Positions 27,741 to 36,762 of a stretch of 64,000 bases of DNA are shown piece after piece. Numbering within the stretch: position 1 is the stretch's first letter; the number at the start of each line of letters is the position of its first letter. The position numbers and the translations under genes are program-made. A model generated the notes under the pieces. The model worked only from the letters and a program-made list of their open reading frames with translations, was not told where the DNA came from and ran no database searches. This DNA comes from Brevibacillus sp. (GTDB taxonomy: Bacteria; Bacillota; Bacilli; Brevibacillales; Brevibacillaceae): contig JACDOF010000001.1 in assembly GCA_017656235.1 (NCBI GenBank), positions 434,001 through 498,000 on the forward strand. Reading direction: 5' to 3'.

Positions 27741-27768
27741 TTGTCCGCTCCTTGTGTCGTGTTATACT
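27741..27768 (+). promoter_or_regulatory. Promoter of ymfK
   Basis: TTGTCC (-35, 27741-27746), 16 bases, TATACT (-10, 27763-27768), about 42 bases before the ymfK start. Confidence 0.6.
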
Positions 27769-27809
27769 TGTTGGTAACAGCACAACTTACCCGGCAAGGG
27801 AGGACGGAA

Positions 27810-28604
27810 ATGGACGTTAAAGAGAAAAAAGAGTGGTACATGGAATACGAGATTTCGAAAAATCGTCCCGGCCTCCTCGGTGACATTGCGTCCATTCTCG
27901 GGATGCTCAATATCAACATCGTGACGATTAACGGGGTGCAAAACGGAAGACGCGGGCTGTTGCTGATGGCGGATGAAGACGCAAAGATCGAAGTGCTTCG
28001 CACCATCTTGCAAAAAGTGGACAACATTACGATAACGAGACTGCGCCCGCCCACGCTGTTGGATCGACTGGCCGTACGCCACGGCCGTTACATCGAGCGC
28101 GATGTGGAGGACAAGAAGACGTTCCGCTTTATCCGTGACGAACTGGGCCTTTTGGTTGACTTCATGGCGGAAATATTCAAGAAAGAAGGGCACCAGTTGA
28201 TCGGCATTCGCGGCATGCCGCGCGTGGGGAAGACAGAGTCGATGATCGCCGCCAGCGTATCGGCAAACAAGCGCTGGACCTTCATCTCGTCAACCTTGCT
28301 CAGGCAGACGGTGAGAAGTTCGCTAGCCGTTGATGAGATGAGTTCCGATCATGTATATTTAATTGACGGGATTGTTTCCACTCTGCGCTCCACAGAGCGC
28401 CATCACGCCCTGCTGCGGGAAATCATGGGTTTCCCGGCAGCAAAAGTGGTTGAACACCCTGATATTTTTGTCCGTGAAACGGAATACGAGCTTTCGGACT
28501 TTCACTATATCATTGAGCTTCGCCACCATCCGGACGAGGAGATTACCTATGAACTGATCAACCGGCAAGGTTTTCATGACTTTGATGTAACGTTAGGAGG
28601 GTAA
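27810..28604 (+). CDS. ymfK: DUF3388 protein YmfK (ACT-like plus P-loop-like)
   Basis: 264 residues from ATG 27810 (AAGGGAGGA ribosome site). A longer frame from 27717 runs through the terminator and promoter and is rejected. Residues ~8-75 look like an ACT-type regulatory domain (RPGLLGDIASILGMLNINIVTING). A loop GMPRVGKTES near residue 136 resembles a Walker A. It sits between ymfJ and rodZ as in Bacillus. Function unknown; ligand-sensing is an inference from the ACT-like part. Confidence 0.87.
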   Translation: MDVKEKKEWYMEYEISKNRPGLLGDIASILGMLNINIVTINGVQNGRRGLLLMADEDAKIEVLRTILQKVDNITITRLRPPTLLDRLAVRHGRYIERDVEDKKTFRFIRDELGLLVDFMAEIFKKEGHQLIGIRGMPRVGKTESMIAASVSANKRWTFISSTLLRQTVRSSLAVDEMSSDHVYLIDGIVSTLRSTERHHALLREIMGFPAAKVVEHPDIFVRETEYELSDFHYIIELRHHPDEEITYELINRQGFHDFDVTLGG

Positions 28605-28607
28605 GCT

Positions 28608-29495
28608 GTGTCTGAGCTCGGCCAAGTCTTGCGACAAGCCCGTGAGGAAAAGGGGATTACGCTGGAAGAGATCCAAAAGGTCACGAAGATTCAACGACGG
28701 TACCTGGAAGCGATTGAGCGGGGGCATTATCACATCCTTCCCGGCCATTTTTATGCCCGGGCATTTATCAAGAGTTACGCCGAAGCGGTTGGACTTGACG
28801 CCAACAGCATTTTGTCTCACTTCCAGTCAGAGCTTCCCGCTCAGCCTCCGCAGGAAAGTATGGAGCGGCTGCGCAGGCGTCGTGCCGCGGTCGCAAGGCA
28901 GCCGCTCCGCGCGGGAAAATGGGTCATGCAAACCTTGTTGGTACTGTTCGTCGTACTCGTCATCGGTGTAATCTACACGGCTTTCGTAAACCGCAACGGA
29001 CTGGACATGCCGACAATTCCCGGCAACACCCAGGGAGCCGGCGAAGATTTTGTGACCACACCCGGTTCTGATGCGCCTGGCTTATCTGTCGAACCGGGAT
29101 CGGAGGACGGTACGGGAAGCACTCCAGGCAGTGAGGCCGGGAAAGAGACGGAGCAGCCCTCTGCCCTCCCGGCTGAGCCCGTCCTGACCCTCGTTGAGCA
29201 GAAGGGGAAGACCAACCATTACGTTCTGGCCAACGCGGAACAGATTACAATCACTTACAGGATGTCCAAGGGCCGATGCTGGCTGGAAGCATACGAAAAA
29301 CCGGGCGGCAAGCCTCTGGAACCGGGGAAAACGTTTCAGCAGGGGGAAGAAAAAACCTACACCTTCTCTGATTCGGCCTATGTTCAGGTGGGGCATCCTC
29401 CCGCCGTCGAGATCTTCGTAAACGGCACTCCCGTGGATGTCTCCCAATTCAAGGGATCTCCTTCGTATATGAGTGTCACTCTTGCCCGGCAGTGA
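28608..29495 (+). CDS. rodZ: RodZ-like cell-shape protein
   Basis: 295 residues (YmfM type). An N-terminal cytoplasmic helix-turn-helix (LGQVLRQAREEKGITLEEIQKVTKIQRRYLEAIE) is followed by one membrane segment (~105-127). A Gly/Ser/Pro/Thr-rich external linker (~135-190) leads to a C-terminal DUF4115 beta domain. RodZ links MreB filaments to the wall-elongation machinery. Starts at GTG, 7 bases after AGGAGGG and 3 bases past ymfK. Confidence 0.9.
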   Translation: MSELGQVLRQAREEKGITLEEIQKVTKIQRRYLEAIERGHYHILPGHFYARAFIKSYAEAVGLDANSILSHFQSELPAQPPQESMERLRRRRAAVARQPLRAGKWVMQTLLVLFVVLVIGVIYTAFVNRNGLDMPTIPGNTQGAGEDFVTTPGSDAPGLSVEPGSEDGTGSTPGSEAGKETEQPSALPAEPVLTLVEQKGKTNHYVLANAEQITITYRMSKGRCWLEAYEKPGGKPLEPGKTFQQGEEKTYTFSDSAYVQVGHPPAVEIFVNGTPVDVSQFKGSPSYMSVTLARQ

Positions 29496-29511
29496 GTGCC
29501 AAAAACTCTTG

Positions 29512-29536
29512 CCGGAAACGGGTTTGTCTGCAGTCG
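29512..29536 (+). repeat. Remnant of the dispersed repeat (3' end only)
   Basis: The segment GGAAACGGGTTTGTCTGCAG (29515-29534) equals the 3' tail of copies 1 and 34588-34680. It lies between the rodZ stop and its terminator, the same placement relative to a terminator as copy 1. Confidence 0.6.
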
Positions 29537-29575
29537 AGAAGAGCGAGCATACCGCTCGCTCTTCTTTCTGTTTTT
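29537..29575 (+). terminator. Terminator after rodZ
   Basis: AGAAGAGCGAGC-atacc-GCTCGCTCTTCT, a perfect 12-base stem, then TTCTGTTTTT. Confidence 0.88.
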
Positions 29576-29602
29576 GACACTCTATAGGCCATATATTATA
29601 CT
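29574..29602 (+). promoter_or_regulatory. Strong SigA promoter of rimO-pgsA
   Basis: TTGACA (29574-29579), 17 bases, TATACT (29597-29602). Near-perfect consensus, 45 bases upstream of rimO. Confidence 0.85.
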
Positions 29603-29647
29603 GAATAGGTGTAACCTGGGCAGGTTCAGCTAATTGGAGGAAGGCTA

Positions 29648-30991
29648 ATGACGCAAAAAGCAGCGGTTCGTGAGAAAGTTGCGATCGTAACCTTGGGTTG
29701 CGAGAAGAACCTGGTGGATTCCGACATGATGGCCCACCTGATTGGCGAAAAAGGATACGAATTGGTGGACGATCCAGAAGATGCGACGGTCGTCATCGTT
29801 AATACATGCGGTTTTATTGACGCTGCAAAGGAAGAGTCCGTCAACAAGATTTTGGACATGGCCGAACTGAAGGAAACAGGTAAGGTCAAGTCGCTGGTAG
29901 TGGCCGGATGCCTGACCCAGCGCTACAAGGAAGATATTTTGACCGAGATACCGGAAGTGGACGGCATCGTCGGGACCGGTGACTTCATGTCCATAACTGA
30001 AATCATAGAAGAGTCACTCAGCGGCAAGCGGCCCATTCGCGTGGGAAATCCTGTGTTCAGTTACGAGCAGGTGGTAAGGCGCAAGGTGAAAGCCGGCACG
30101 TATACGGCCTACGTGAAAATCGCAGAAGGATGCGACAATGCTTGTACCTTCTGCAGCATTCCGCTGATGCGGGGGGCGTTCCGCAGCCGTTCGATCGAGT
30201 CAATCGTGGAGGAAGTGAAGCATCTCGCTTCACAGGGCATCGTGGAAATTTGTCTCATTGCGCAGGACTCGACCAATTACGGCACAGACTTGTACGGGCG
30301 GCACATGCTGCCCACGCTTTTGAACAAAGTGAGCGAAGTGGAAGGGATAGAATGGATCCGACTGCACTACGCCTACCCGGGCTTCTTCACAGATGAATTG
30401 ATTGAGGTTTTTGCCAATAACCCCAAAGTGTGCAAGTACATCGACATGCCCTTGCAGCACTCGGAGGACGCTATCCTCAAGCGGATGCGCCGACCGGGCC
30501 GTCAGCGCGACACACGCGAACTGATTGCCAAAATCCGCAGTCAGATTCCCGATGTAGCGCTGCGCACTTCGCTGATTGTCGGGTTCCCCGGTGAGACAGA
30601 AGAGGATTTTCAGAACTTGTGTCAGTTTGTGCGGGAGATCAAGTTTGACCGAATGGGTGTCTTTACCTATTCCCGGGAAGACGACACACCAGCCACCCGT
30701 TTGCCAGATCATGTCGATGAAGAGACCAAGGAAAGACGAGCCAATCTGATCATGGAGATTCAGCGCGAGATTTCACGGAACAAGAACGAAGCCTTTTTGG
30801 ACAAGGTGATTCCGGTTTTGATCGAGCGCTATGAAGGTCATGGAGATGTCTACATCGGCAGGTCCCAGTACGACGCTCCAGAAATTGACGGAGAAGTGTT
30901 TGTTTCCGGGTACAAGGGAGACCTGGGAAAAATCGTGAAGGTGAGGATTACCCATTCGTACGAATACGATTTGGCTGGGGAGGTAGTGTAG
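29648..30991 (+). CDS. rimO: Ribosomal protein S12 methylthiotransferase RimO
   Basis: 447 residues. It adds a methylthio group to an aspartate of ribosomal protein S12. It has an N-terminal UPF0004 domain with three cysteines for an auxiliary Fe-S cluster (TLGCEKN, NTCGF, AGCLTQRY). The radical-SAM CxxxCxxC motif is in GCDNACTFCSIP near residue 160. A C-terminal TRAM domain completes it. The DSDMMAHL segment fits RimO rather than MiaB; the MiaB paralogue is at 53392. TTGGAGGAAGG precedes the ATG. Confidence 0.93.
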   Translation: MTQKAAVREKVAIVTLGCEKNLVDSDMMAHLIGEKGYELVDDPEDATVVIVNTCGFIDAAKEESVNKILDMAELKETGKVKSLVVAGCLTQRYKEDILTEIPEVDGIVGTGDFMSITEIIEESLSGKRPIRVGNPVFSYEQVVRRKVKAGTYTAYVKIAEGCDNACTFCSIPLMRGAFRSRSIESIVEEVKHLASQGIVEICLIAQDSTNYGTDLYGRHMLPTLLNKVSEVEGIEWIRLHYAYPGFFTDELIEVFANNPKVCKYIDMPLQHSEDAILKRMRRPGRQRDTRELIAKIRSQIPDVALRTSLIVGFPGETEEDFQNLCQFVREIKFDRMGVFTYSREDDTPATRLPDHVDEETKERRANLIMEIQREISRNKNEAFLDKVIPVLIERYEGHGDVYIGRSQYDAPEIDGEVFVSGYKGDLGKIVKVRITHSYEYDLAGEVV

Positions 30992-31567
30992 GTGAATCTC
31001 GCCAACCGCATCACGCTGGCCAGGATCTTCCTGGTGCCTGTCGTCATGTTTTTCTTGCTGGTCCACTACAAGTTCGGTTACTTTACCATTGGCAGTATCA
31101 GCATGTCCTACAACGAGTTGATTGCAGCACTCGTGTTTATCTTGGCGGCAAGCACGGATGGACTTGACGGCTACATTGCGAGAAAGCGGAAAATCGTGAC
31201 GAATCTGGGGAAATTTCTTGATCCGTTGGCCGATAAACTGCTTATCTCCGCAGCCCTGATCTCACTGGTGGAAATGCAGCGCCTTGATGCCTGGATTGCA
31301 ATCGTGATCATCAGCCGCGAGTTTGTCGTTACCGGGCTGCGTCTGGTAGCGGCTGCGGAAGGACAGGTTATCGCGGCGAGTGCGCTCGGCAAACTGAAAA
31401 CGTGGGTACAGATTGTGGCCATCGTCGCTTTGATGCTGCGAAACTTCCCGTTTGAAAACTTCGGTATCCCGTTCGCAACGATTGCCTCGTGGGCTATGGT
31501 GCTGATCACGATTTACTCGGGATACGATTACTTTGTCAAAAACCGCAACGTGATACAGTTTACCTGA
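30992..31567 (+). CDS. pgsA: CDP-diacylglycerol-glycerol-3-phosphate phosphatidyltransferase
   Basis: 191 residues, integral membrane enzyme making phosphatidylglycerol phosphate. The CDP-alcohol phosphatidyltransferase signature DGxxAR...GxxxDxxxD is complete (DGLDGYIARKRK...GKFLDPLADK, about residues 53-80). About four to five membrane helices. GTG start directly after the rimO stop, so one transcript. Same neighbour order as Bacillus. Confidence 0.94.
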   Translation: MNLANRITLARIFLVPVVMFFLLVHYKFGYFTIGSISMSYNELIAALVFILAASTDGLDGYIARKRKIVTNLGKFLDPLADKLLISAALISLVEMQRLDAWIAIVIISREFVVTGLRLVAAAEGQVIAASALGKLKTWVQIVAIVALMLRNFPFENFGIPFATIASWAMVLITIYSGYDYFVKNRNVIQFT

Positions 31568-31653
31568 AGGGTCGGCTGGAGCGGGGCGGTAGACGGCCCT
31601 GATGCGGAACAATCGCTGATGCGGAGAGAAAAAGAGAATAGGAAGGTATCTGG

Positions 31654-32895
31654 ATGAAAGCGGAGATCATCGCGGTTGGCACCGAACTCTTGCTTGGGCA
31701 AATTGCCAACACAAATGCTCAGTTTTTGTCGCAAAAACTGGCGGAATTAGGAATCAATGTTTACTTCCATACCGTAGTTGGAGATAATTACGAACGTCTT
31801 TTATTCGTCATTCGCCAGGCGGCAGCTCGTTCTGACCTGGTTATTTTTACCGGAGGACTAGGGCCTACGCAGGACGACATGACGAAAGAGACAGTGGCGG
31901 CGCACCTGGCGGTTTCACTCGTTACCGATCATGCGGCGATGGAAAAAATCGCCTCTTTTTACGCTCAGCGCGGCATCACGATGTCCGAAAACAACCGCAA
32001 ACAGGCGCTGGTTCTTGAAAACAGCACCGTTTTCCCCAACGATCACGGGATGGCACCAGGCATGGCGGTAACGCACGACGGGACCACCTACGTCCTGCTG
32101 CCCGGGCCGCCCAGCGAACTGTATCCAATGGTGGACCGGTACGTGATCCCCTACCTGACCAGCTTGCTCCCGGCTAAGCAGGTGTTTCACTCACGGGTAC
32201 TGCGATTTTTTGGTATTGGCGAATCAGCACTGGAAGAACGACTGCTCGATTTAATCGAGCGGCAGTCCAATCCTACAATAGCTCCCTACGCCAAAGAATT
32301 TGAAGTGACCCTGCGGCTAACTGCCCGTGCCGAATCCGTTGAAAAAGCGGAAGCGCTTATTTCTCCGGTTGAAGCGGAGATCAAACACCGTGTCGGCGAA
32401 TATGTGTACGGAGAGGGAGAAACATCCCTTCACGAAGTATTTGTAAACCGGTTGCTCCAACAGCAGGTGACGGTTTCCTGTGCGGAAAGCTGTACGGGGG
32501 GATCGCTTGCAGCGGCGATTACATCAGTTCCCGGCAGTTCCGCCGTCTTTCGTGGCGGGATCGTTTGTTACAGCAACGAAGTGAAACAGCATCTGCTGCA
32601 CGTATCGCCTTCTCTTTTGCAGACCGATGGTGCCGTCAGTGAATCGGCTGCCCGCGAACTGGCCGAGCAGGTGCGTCTAATCTGCGGGACAACGGTTGGA
32701 ATATCGGTTACGGGTGTTGCCGGACCGGCCCCCCTGGAAGGTAAGCCTGTCGGGTTGGTCTACATCGGAATTGCCGTCGAGGGGCTTCCCACCCTTGTCA
32801 AACAGCTAAAGCTGGCGGGGCGACGACAGGCGATTATCGGTCGTGCCGCCAAATTCGCGATGTTTTACGCGTTGCAACGATTAAAAGAAAGGTGA
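31654..32895 (+). CDS. cinA: CinA family nicotinamide-nucleotide amidase
   Basis: 413 residues. The N-terminal MoaB/MogA-like (COG1058) domain starts AEIIAVGTELLLGQIANTN and contains FTGGLGPTQDD. The C-terminal NMN-deamidase domain (from ~255) has SCAESCTGGSLAAAITSVPGSS. It recycles NMN and clears damaged nucleotides, and is named for competence induction. AGGAAGG precedes the ATG. In Bacilli recA normally follows directly; here an RNA helicase gene intervenes. Confidence 0.93.
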   Translation: MKAEIIAVGTELLLGQIANTNAQFLSQKLAELGINVYFHTVVGDNYERLLFVIRQAAARSDLVIFTGGLGPTQDDMTKETVAAHLAVSLVTDHAAMEKIASFYAQRGITMSENNRKQALVLENSTVFPNDHGMAPGMAVTHDGTTYVLLPGPPSELYPMVDRYVIPYLTSLLPAKQVFHSRVLRFFGIGESALEERLLDLIERQSNPTIAPYAKEFEVTLRLTARAESVEKAEALISPVEAEIKHRVGEYVYGEGETSLHEVFVNRLLQQQVTVSCAESCTGGSLAAAITSVPGSSAVFRGGIVCYSNEVKQHLLHVSPSLLQTDGAVSESAARELAEQVRLICGTTVGISVTGVAGPAPLEGKPVGLVYIGIAVEGLPTLVKQLKLAGRRQAIIGRAAKFAMFYALQRLKER

Positions 32896-32900
32896 CAGAG

Positions 32901-34490
32901 ATGACCACTTTTGCAGATCTCGCTCTACACAAGAGCGTCTTACAAGCAGTAAATGACATGGGCTTTGAAGAGCCGTCGCCGATTCAGGCGTTATGCATCC
33001 CCAAAATACTGGAGGGCGGTGACTTGATCGGCCAGGCCCAGACCGGGACCGGCAAGACAGCCGCATTCGGCATTCCCTTGATCGAAAAAATGACCCCGGC
33101 CAACCGCATTCAGGCCCTCGTACTTACGCCGACTCGCGAACTGGCCATACAAGTGGCCGGTGAGCTGCGGCGCATTGCCAAGTATAAAAAAATCAGAACC
33201 TTGCCCATTTACGGCGGCCAATCGATTACGCATCAAATCCGTGCCCTCAAACAGGGCGTGCAGGTGGTAATCGGCACGCCTGGACGCGTGCTTGACCACT
33301 TGCGCCGCAAAACGCTTCGGCTGGACAGTGTCAGCATGCTGGTGTTGGATGAGGCCGACGAAATGCTGGATATGGGCTTCATCGATGATATCGAGGCAAT
33401 CATTCAACACATCAACGAAGATCGGCAGACGCTGCTCTTTTCGGCAACCATGCCGGCTGAAATCAAGCGGCTGGCTTCCCGCTACATGAAAGACCCTGAG
33501 ACGGTGGCGGTAAGCCGTGAAGAGGTGACAGCTCCGAGCATCGAACAGGTGTATTACAAAGTGTTTGAACGCAACAAGCTGGAAAGCTTGTGCCGCATCC
33601 TGGACAGCGAAGATGTGGAACTGGGCATCATCTTCTGCCGTACCAAACGGGGAGTCGACGAACTAACCGAGACGCTCCAAACGCGCGGTTACCTCGCTGA
33701 CGGACTGCATGGTGACCTTTCCCAGGCGCAGCGCGACAAGGTGATGAAAGCCTTTCGTGAAGGATCAATCGAACTGCTGATCGCTACGGACGTGGCTGCT
33801 CGCGGCATCGACGTGGGCAACGTGTCACACGTCATCAACTACGATATTCCGCAGGACCCGGAAAGTTACGTGCACCGGATCGGCCGGACCGGGCGTGCCG
33901 GGCGCAAGGGAATAGCCATGACGCTGGTTACTCCGCGTGAGATGAAACAGATGATGGTGATCCAGAAGCAGACCAAAGCGGCGATGGTCACCCGCAACGT
34001 GCCGACGCTGGAAGAAGTGGCTGAGCGCAAGCAGGAACAACTGCGCGAACAGCTGGTCACCCTCCTGGAAGGGGACGGAGTGGCCGAGATGTACGAAAAA
34101 GTGGTGCAGTCCCTGGCCGACGACTATCCGGCGGAAAAAGTGGCGGCTGCTGCGCTGCATTTGGCCTTCCACAGTGAATTTGGCGACACCGACGAAAGTG
34201 AATTGTACAACTTTGGGGAGACCGGGGCCGCCAAGGGAATGGTTCGCTTCTTCCTCAATGTGGGGCGAAATGCCAATCTCAAGCCGCAGGATCTGGTCCG
34301 CGAGATCTCTGAGTCGGTCGGCATTCCCGGCAAGGCGGTAGGTCGGATCGACATCTTTGAAAACTTCACCTTTGTCGAAGTGCCGGAAGATGTGGCGCCG
34401 TTTGTGTACGAGGCACTGCGCCAAACGCGGATCAACGGCAAACGGATTAACCTGGAACCGGCCAAGCCTCGTTCCAAAGCAAAAAGATGA
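32901..34490 (+). CDS. DEAD-box RNA helicase with DbpA-type RNA-binding domain
   Basis: 529 residues. Two RecA-like domains carry Q-motif, Walker A AQTGTGKT near residue 46, DEAD (LVLDEADEML), SAT (LFSATMP) and HRIGRTGRAGRKG. The last ~75 residues (FFLNVGRNANLKPQDLV...FTFVEVPE) are a DbpA/YxiN-type RNA-recognition domain, which in known members binds 23S rRNA helix 92. This suggests a role in large-subunit assembly. A GTG at 32892 overlaps the cinA stop; ATG 32901 is better spaced from AAAGGTGA. Confidence 0.9.
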   Translation: MTTFADLALHKSVLQAVNDMGFEEPSPIQALCIPKILEGGDLIGQAQTGTGKTAAFGIPLIEKMTPANRIQALVLTPTRELAIQVAGELRRIAKYKKIRTLPIYGGQSITHQIRALKQGVQVVIGTPGRVLDHLRRKTLRLDSVSMLVLDEADEMLDMGFIDDIEAIIQHINEDRQTLLFSATMPAEIKRLASRYMKDPETVAVSREEVTAPSIEQVYYKVFERNKLESLCRILDSEDVELGIIFCRTKRGVDELTETLQTRGYLADGLHGDLSQAQRDKVMKAFREGSIELLIATDVAARGIDVGNVSHVINYDIPQDPESYVHRIGRTGRAGRKGIAMTLVTPREMKQMMVIQKQTKAAMVTRNVPTLEEVAERKQEQLREQLVTLLEGDGVAEMYEKVVQSLADDYPAEKVAAAALHLAFHSEFGDTDESELYNFGETGAAKGMVRFFLNVGRNANLKPQDLVREISESVGIPGKAVGRIDIFENFTFVEVPEDVAPFVYEALRQTRINGKRINLEPAKPRSKAKR

Positions 34491-34498
34491 CAAGCGGA

Positions 34499-34543
34499 CA
34501 AAAAGGTCGTCTCCGTCCACGGGCGGTGGTGGCCTTTTCTTTC
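34499..34543 (+). terminator. Probable terminator after the helicase gene
   Basis: AAAAGG ... CCTTTT with an inner CCGTCC-acg-GGCGG stem, then TTTC. Imperfect but U-rich at the 3' side. Confidence 0.6.
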
Positions 34544-34587
34544 TGGCTGCTTGCATCTTGTTGGACAAGCACCTTTGCTCTTCTCTG

Positions 34588-34680
34588 CGTCCACGTTTCT
34601 TAAGCCCGGTTGGCCAGGCAAAGGCGCTCGTCACGGACAATTGGCACCTTCCTTGGAAAACGGGTTTGTCTGCAGTCTTA
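34588..34680 (+). repeat. Dispersed fold-back repeat, copy at helicase-recA gap
   Basis: Matches 113-203 with roughly ten differences over about 92 bases, including GGCAAAGGCGCTCGTCACGG and GGTTTGTCTGCAG at the end. Only the right part is present. It lies about 55 bases upstream of the LexA box of recA. Confidence 0.8.
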
Positions 34681-34734
34681 AGCACCTTTCTTGGTCCTTT
34701 TCCGGCCGTATACGGTTGAGCGAAATTGTTGATG

Positions 34735-34748
34735 CGAATATTTGTTCG
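34735..34748 (+). promoter_or_regulatory. LexA (SOS) box upstream of recA
   Basis: CGAATATTTGTTCG matches the Bacillus-type SOS operator CGAACN4GTTCG with one change. It lies 10 bases upstream of the recA -35 element, so recA is probably LexA-repressed and damage-induced. Confidence 0.75.
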
Positions 34749-34758
34749 TGAAAAATAC

Positions 34759-34788
34759 TTGGCAAACGCTTCTGTCTCGATGTATGAT
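34759..34788 (+). promoter_or_regulatory. SigA promoter of recA
   Basis: TTGGCA (34759-34764), 18 bases, TATGAT (34783-34788), about 40 bases upstream of the recA start. Confidence 0.65.
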
Positions 34789-34829
34789 GGGTTTAAGAGG
34801 TTACTAGTGATAGAAAGGGAGTGTCGGTT

Positions 34830-35888
34830 TTGTCCGATCGTCGCGCTGCTTTGGAAAACGCATTACGACAAATCGAAAAACAGTTCGGGAAAGGATCGAT
34901 CATGAAGCTTGGAGACGTTGCAGCGACGCAGGTTTCCACTGTGTCGAGCGGCGCTCTTGCTCTCGATATTGCGCTTGGCGTCGGCGGTTTCCCCCGCGGA
35001 CGCATTATTGAGATTTTCGGACCGGAATCTTCCGGTAAGACTACGGTTGCCCTGCATGCGATTGCCGAGGCGCAAAAACAGGGAGGACAGGCTGCCTTTA
35101 TCGATGCGGAACATGCATTGGACCCTGTATATGCGGCGAAGCTCGGTGTCAACATCGAAGAGCTGCTGCTGTCCCAGCCGGACACGGGGGAGCAGGCGTT
35201 GGAGATCGCGGAAGCGCTGGTTCGCTCTGGTGCAGTTGATATTATCGTCATTGACTCGGTAGCGGCACTGGTTCCGAAAGCGGAAATTGAGGGCGAAATG
35301 GGCGACTCTCACGTCGGCCTGCAGGCTCGACTGATGTCCCAGGCCCTGCGCAAACTGTCGGGAGCAATCAACAAGTCGAAGACGATTGCCATCTTTATCA
35401 ACCAATTGCGTGAAAAAGTAGGGGTAATGTTCGGCAACCCGGAGACTACCCCCGGCGGACGTGCGCTGAAGTTCTACGCCAGTGTCCGGCTTGACGTGCG
35501 CAAGGCGGAAAGCATCAAGGTGGGCAACGATGTGGTTGGCAGCAAGACAAAGGTGAAAGTGGTCAAAAACAAGGTCGCTCCGCCGTTCAAGACAGCGGAA
35601 GTAGACATCATGTACGGTGAGGGCATTTCCAAGGAAGGTAGCATCCTCGACATCGGGACGCAGATCGATGTCGTCGTCAAAAGCGGCGCGTGGTATTCGT
35701 TTAACGATGAGCGCCTCGGCCAGGGGCGGGAGAACGCCAAAATGTTCTTGAAGGAAAATCCGGAGATCGCCAGACAAATCGAGGAAAAAATCCGGGAGTA
35801 TTACAGTCTCAATCCCAACTCGATCCCCTCTTCCGAAGCGGTGGACGATCCGGAGCAGGACGAAGAACCGATGTTTGACTTCGATTAA
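34830..35888 (+). CDS. recA: Recombinase RecA
   Basis: 352 residues from TTG 34830. The GTG at 34821 is too close to the ribosome site AAAGGGAG, whereas TTG 34830 is about 9 bases away and gives [12 protein letters not shown]. Walker A GPESSGKT near residue 69, loop-1 region [12 protein letters not shown], and loop-2 region [17 protein letters not shown] are intact. The acidic tail ends EEPMFDFD. It forms filaments for homologous recombination and triggers LexA cleavage. Confidence 0.97.
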   Translation: MSDRRAALENALRQIEKQFGKGSIMKLGDVAATQVSTVSSGALALDIALGVGGFPRGRIIEIFGPESSGKTTVALHAIAEAQKQGGQAAFIDAEHALDPVYAAKLGVNIEELLLSQPDTGEQALEIAEALVRSGAVDIIVIDSVAALVPKAEIEGEMGDSHVGLQARLMSQALRKLSGAINKSKTIAIFINQLREKVGVMFGNPETTPGGRALKFYASVRLDVRKAESIKVGNDVVGSKTKVKVVKNKVAPPFKTAEVDIMYGEGISKEGSILDIGTQIDVVVKSGAWYSFNDERLGQGRENAKMFLKENPEIARQIEEKIREYYSLNPNSIPSSEAVDDPEQDEEPMFDFD

Positions 35889-35900
35889 TACGCTCGATAC

Positions 35901-35932
35901 AAGAAAGCCTGTCGCATACGACAGGCTTTCTT
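35901..35932 (+). terminator. Terminator after recA
   Basis: Perfect 14-base stem AAGAAAGCCTGTCG-cata-CGACAGGCTTTCTT. No long T-run follows, so read-through into recX is possible. Confidence 0.8.
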
Positions 35933-35960
35933 GCCGAAACGAACGGCGGGGGGAAAAAGA

Positions 35961-36632
35961 ATGAGCAGCGGGTTGATTTCTGCCGTACGACGGGATACAA
36001 AACAGCGTGATCGCTATCACATCTACATTGACGGCGAGTTTGCTTTTTCCGTACACGAAGATATCCTAATCAAGTACAACCTGCTAAAAGGAACACCGGT
36101 AGATGGTGGGTTGCACGAAGAAGTGCTGCAGGCCGAAGAGCGGCACAAAGCGTATCTGACGGCACTGAGATTGCTGGGGATTCGGCCCCGTACAGCGGCT
36201 CAACTGGAGCAGTACCTGACAGACAAGGGATATTCATCTGCAATTGCGCGGGAAGTGCGGCTGCTGTGCGAGGAACGGGGGTACATAGACGATCGGGATT
36301 ACGCCCGCCGTTGGGTAGCTGAACGCATCCGCAATCGTCCCCGCGGCAGGTATGCACTCAAGATGGAATTAATGCAGAAGGGAATCAGCATGGATATTGC
36401 AGAGGCTGCCCTCTCCGAACTGGACCAGCGGGAGGAGCTGGAAGCGGCCCGGCGCTGGCTGTCCAAGCGTCTGCGGCGTGAAGCGGAGCTTCCCTCTGAT
36501 TCCAGGCAGCTGCAGAAGATTCTTGTCGCCCTCACCCGCAAAGGGTTTTCTCACGCAGTGGTGAAGGCGGTGCGAAAAGAACTGCAGGAGGGACGTTTCC
36601 CCTGTGCAGCTGATGAGGAAAGAGAGCAGTAG
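35961..36632 (+). CDS. recX: RecA regulator RecX
   Basis: 223 residues from ATG 35961 (GGGGGG, 7 bases upstream). A frame extending to 35931 runs back into the recA terminator. RecX repeat helices are visible (ALRLLGIRPRTAAQLEQYL, GYIDDRDYARRWVAERI, KFSHAVVKAV-like end). It modulates RecA filaments. Placement right after recA supports the call. Confidence 0.9.
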   Translation: MSSGLISAVRRDTKQRDRYHIYIDGEFAFSVHEDILIKYNLLKGTPVDGGLHEEVLQAEERHKAYLTALRLLGIRPRTAAQLEQYLTDKGYSSAIAREVRLLCEERGYIDDRDYARRWVAERIRNRPRGRYALKMELMQKGISMDIAEAALSELDQREELEAARRWLSKRLRREAELPSDSRQLQKILVALTRKGFSHAVVKAVRKELQEGRFPCAADEEREQ

Positions 36633-36655
36633 CGGCCAGGGAGCGCTGACTGATC

Positions 36656-36707
36656 AAGCTCTCCTGTCGTGTTCACCCATAGTGAAAACAGGCGGTAGAG
36701 CTTTCCA
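36656..36707 (+). terminator. Probable terminator after recX
   Basis: Three-step hairpin: AAGCTCT (36656-36662) with AGAGCTT (36697-36703), inner CCTGT/ACAGG, then TTCAC/GTGAA. Only a short T-run follows. Confidence 0.6.
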
Positions 36708-36726
36708 TCACAGCCGGCCGTGCTTC

Positions 36727-36756
36727 TTGACAAGCATGGAGCCCAAATAATACAAT
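36727..36756 (+). promoter_or_regulatory. SigA promoter in the recX-rny gap
   Basis: TTGACA (36727-36732), 18 bases, TACAAT (36751-36756). It is followed after about 100 bases by an intrinsic terminator and only then by rny. Confidence 0.75.
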
Positions 36757-36762
36757 AGGATT

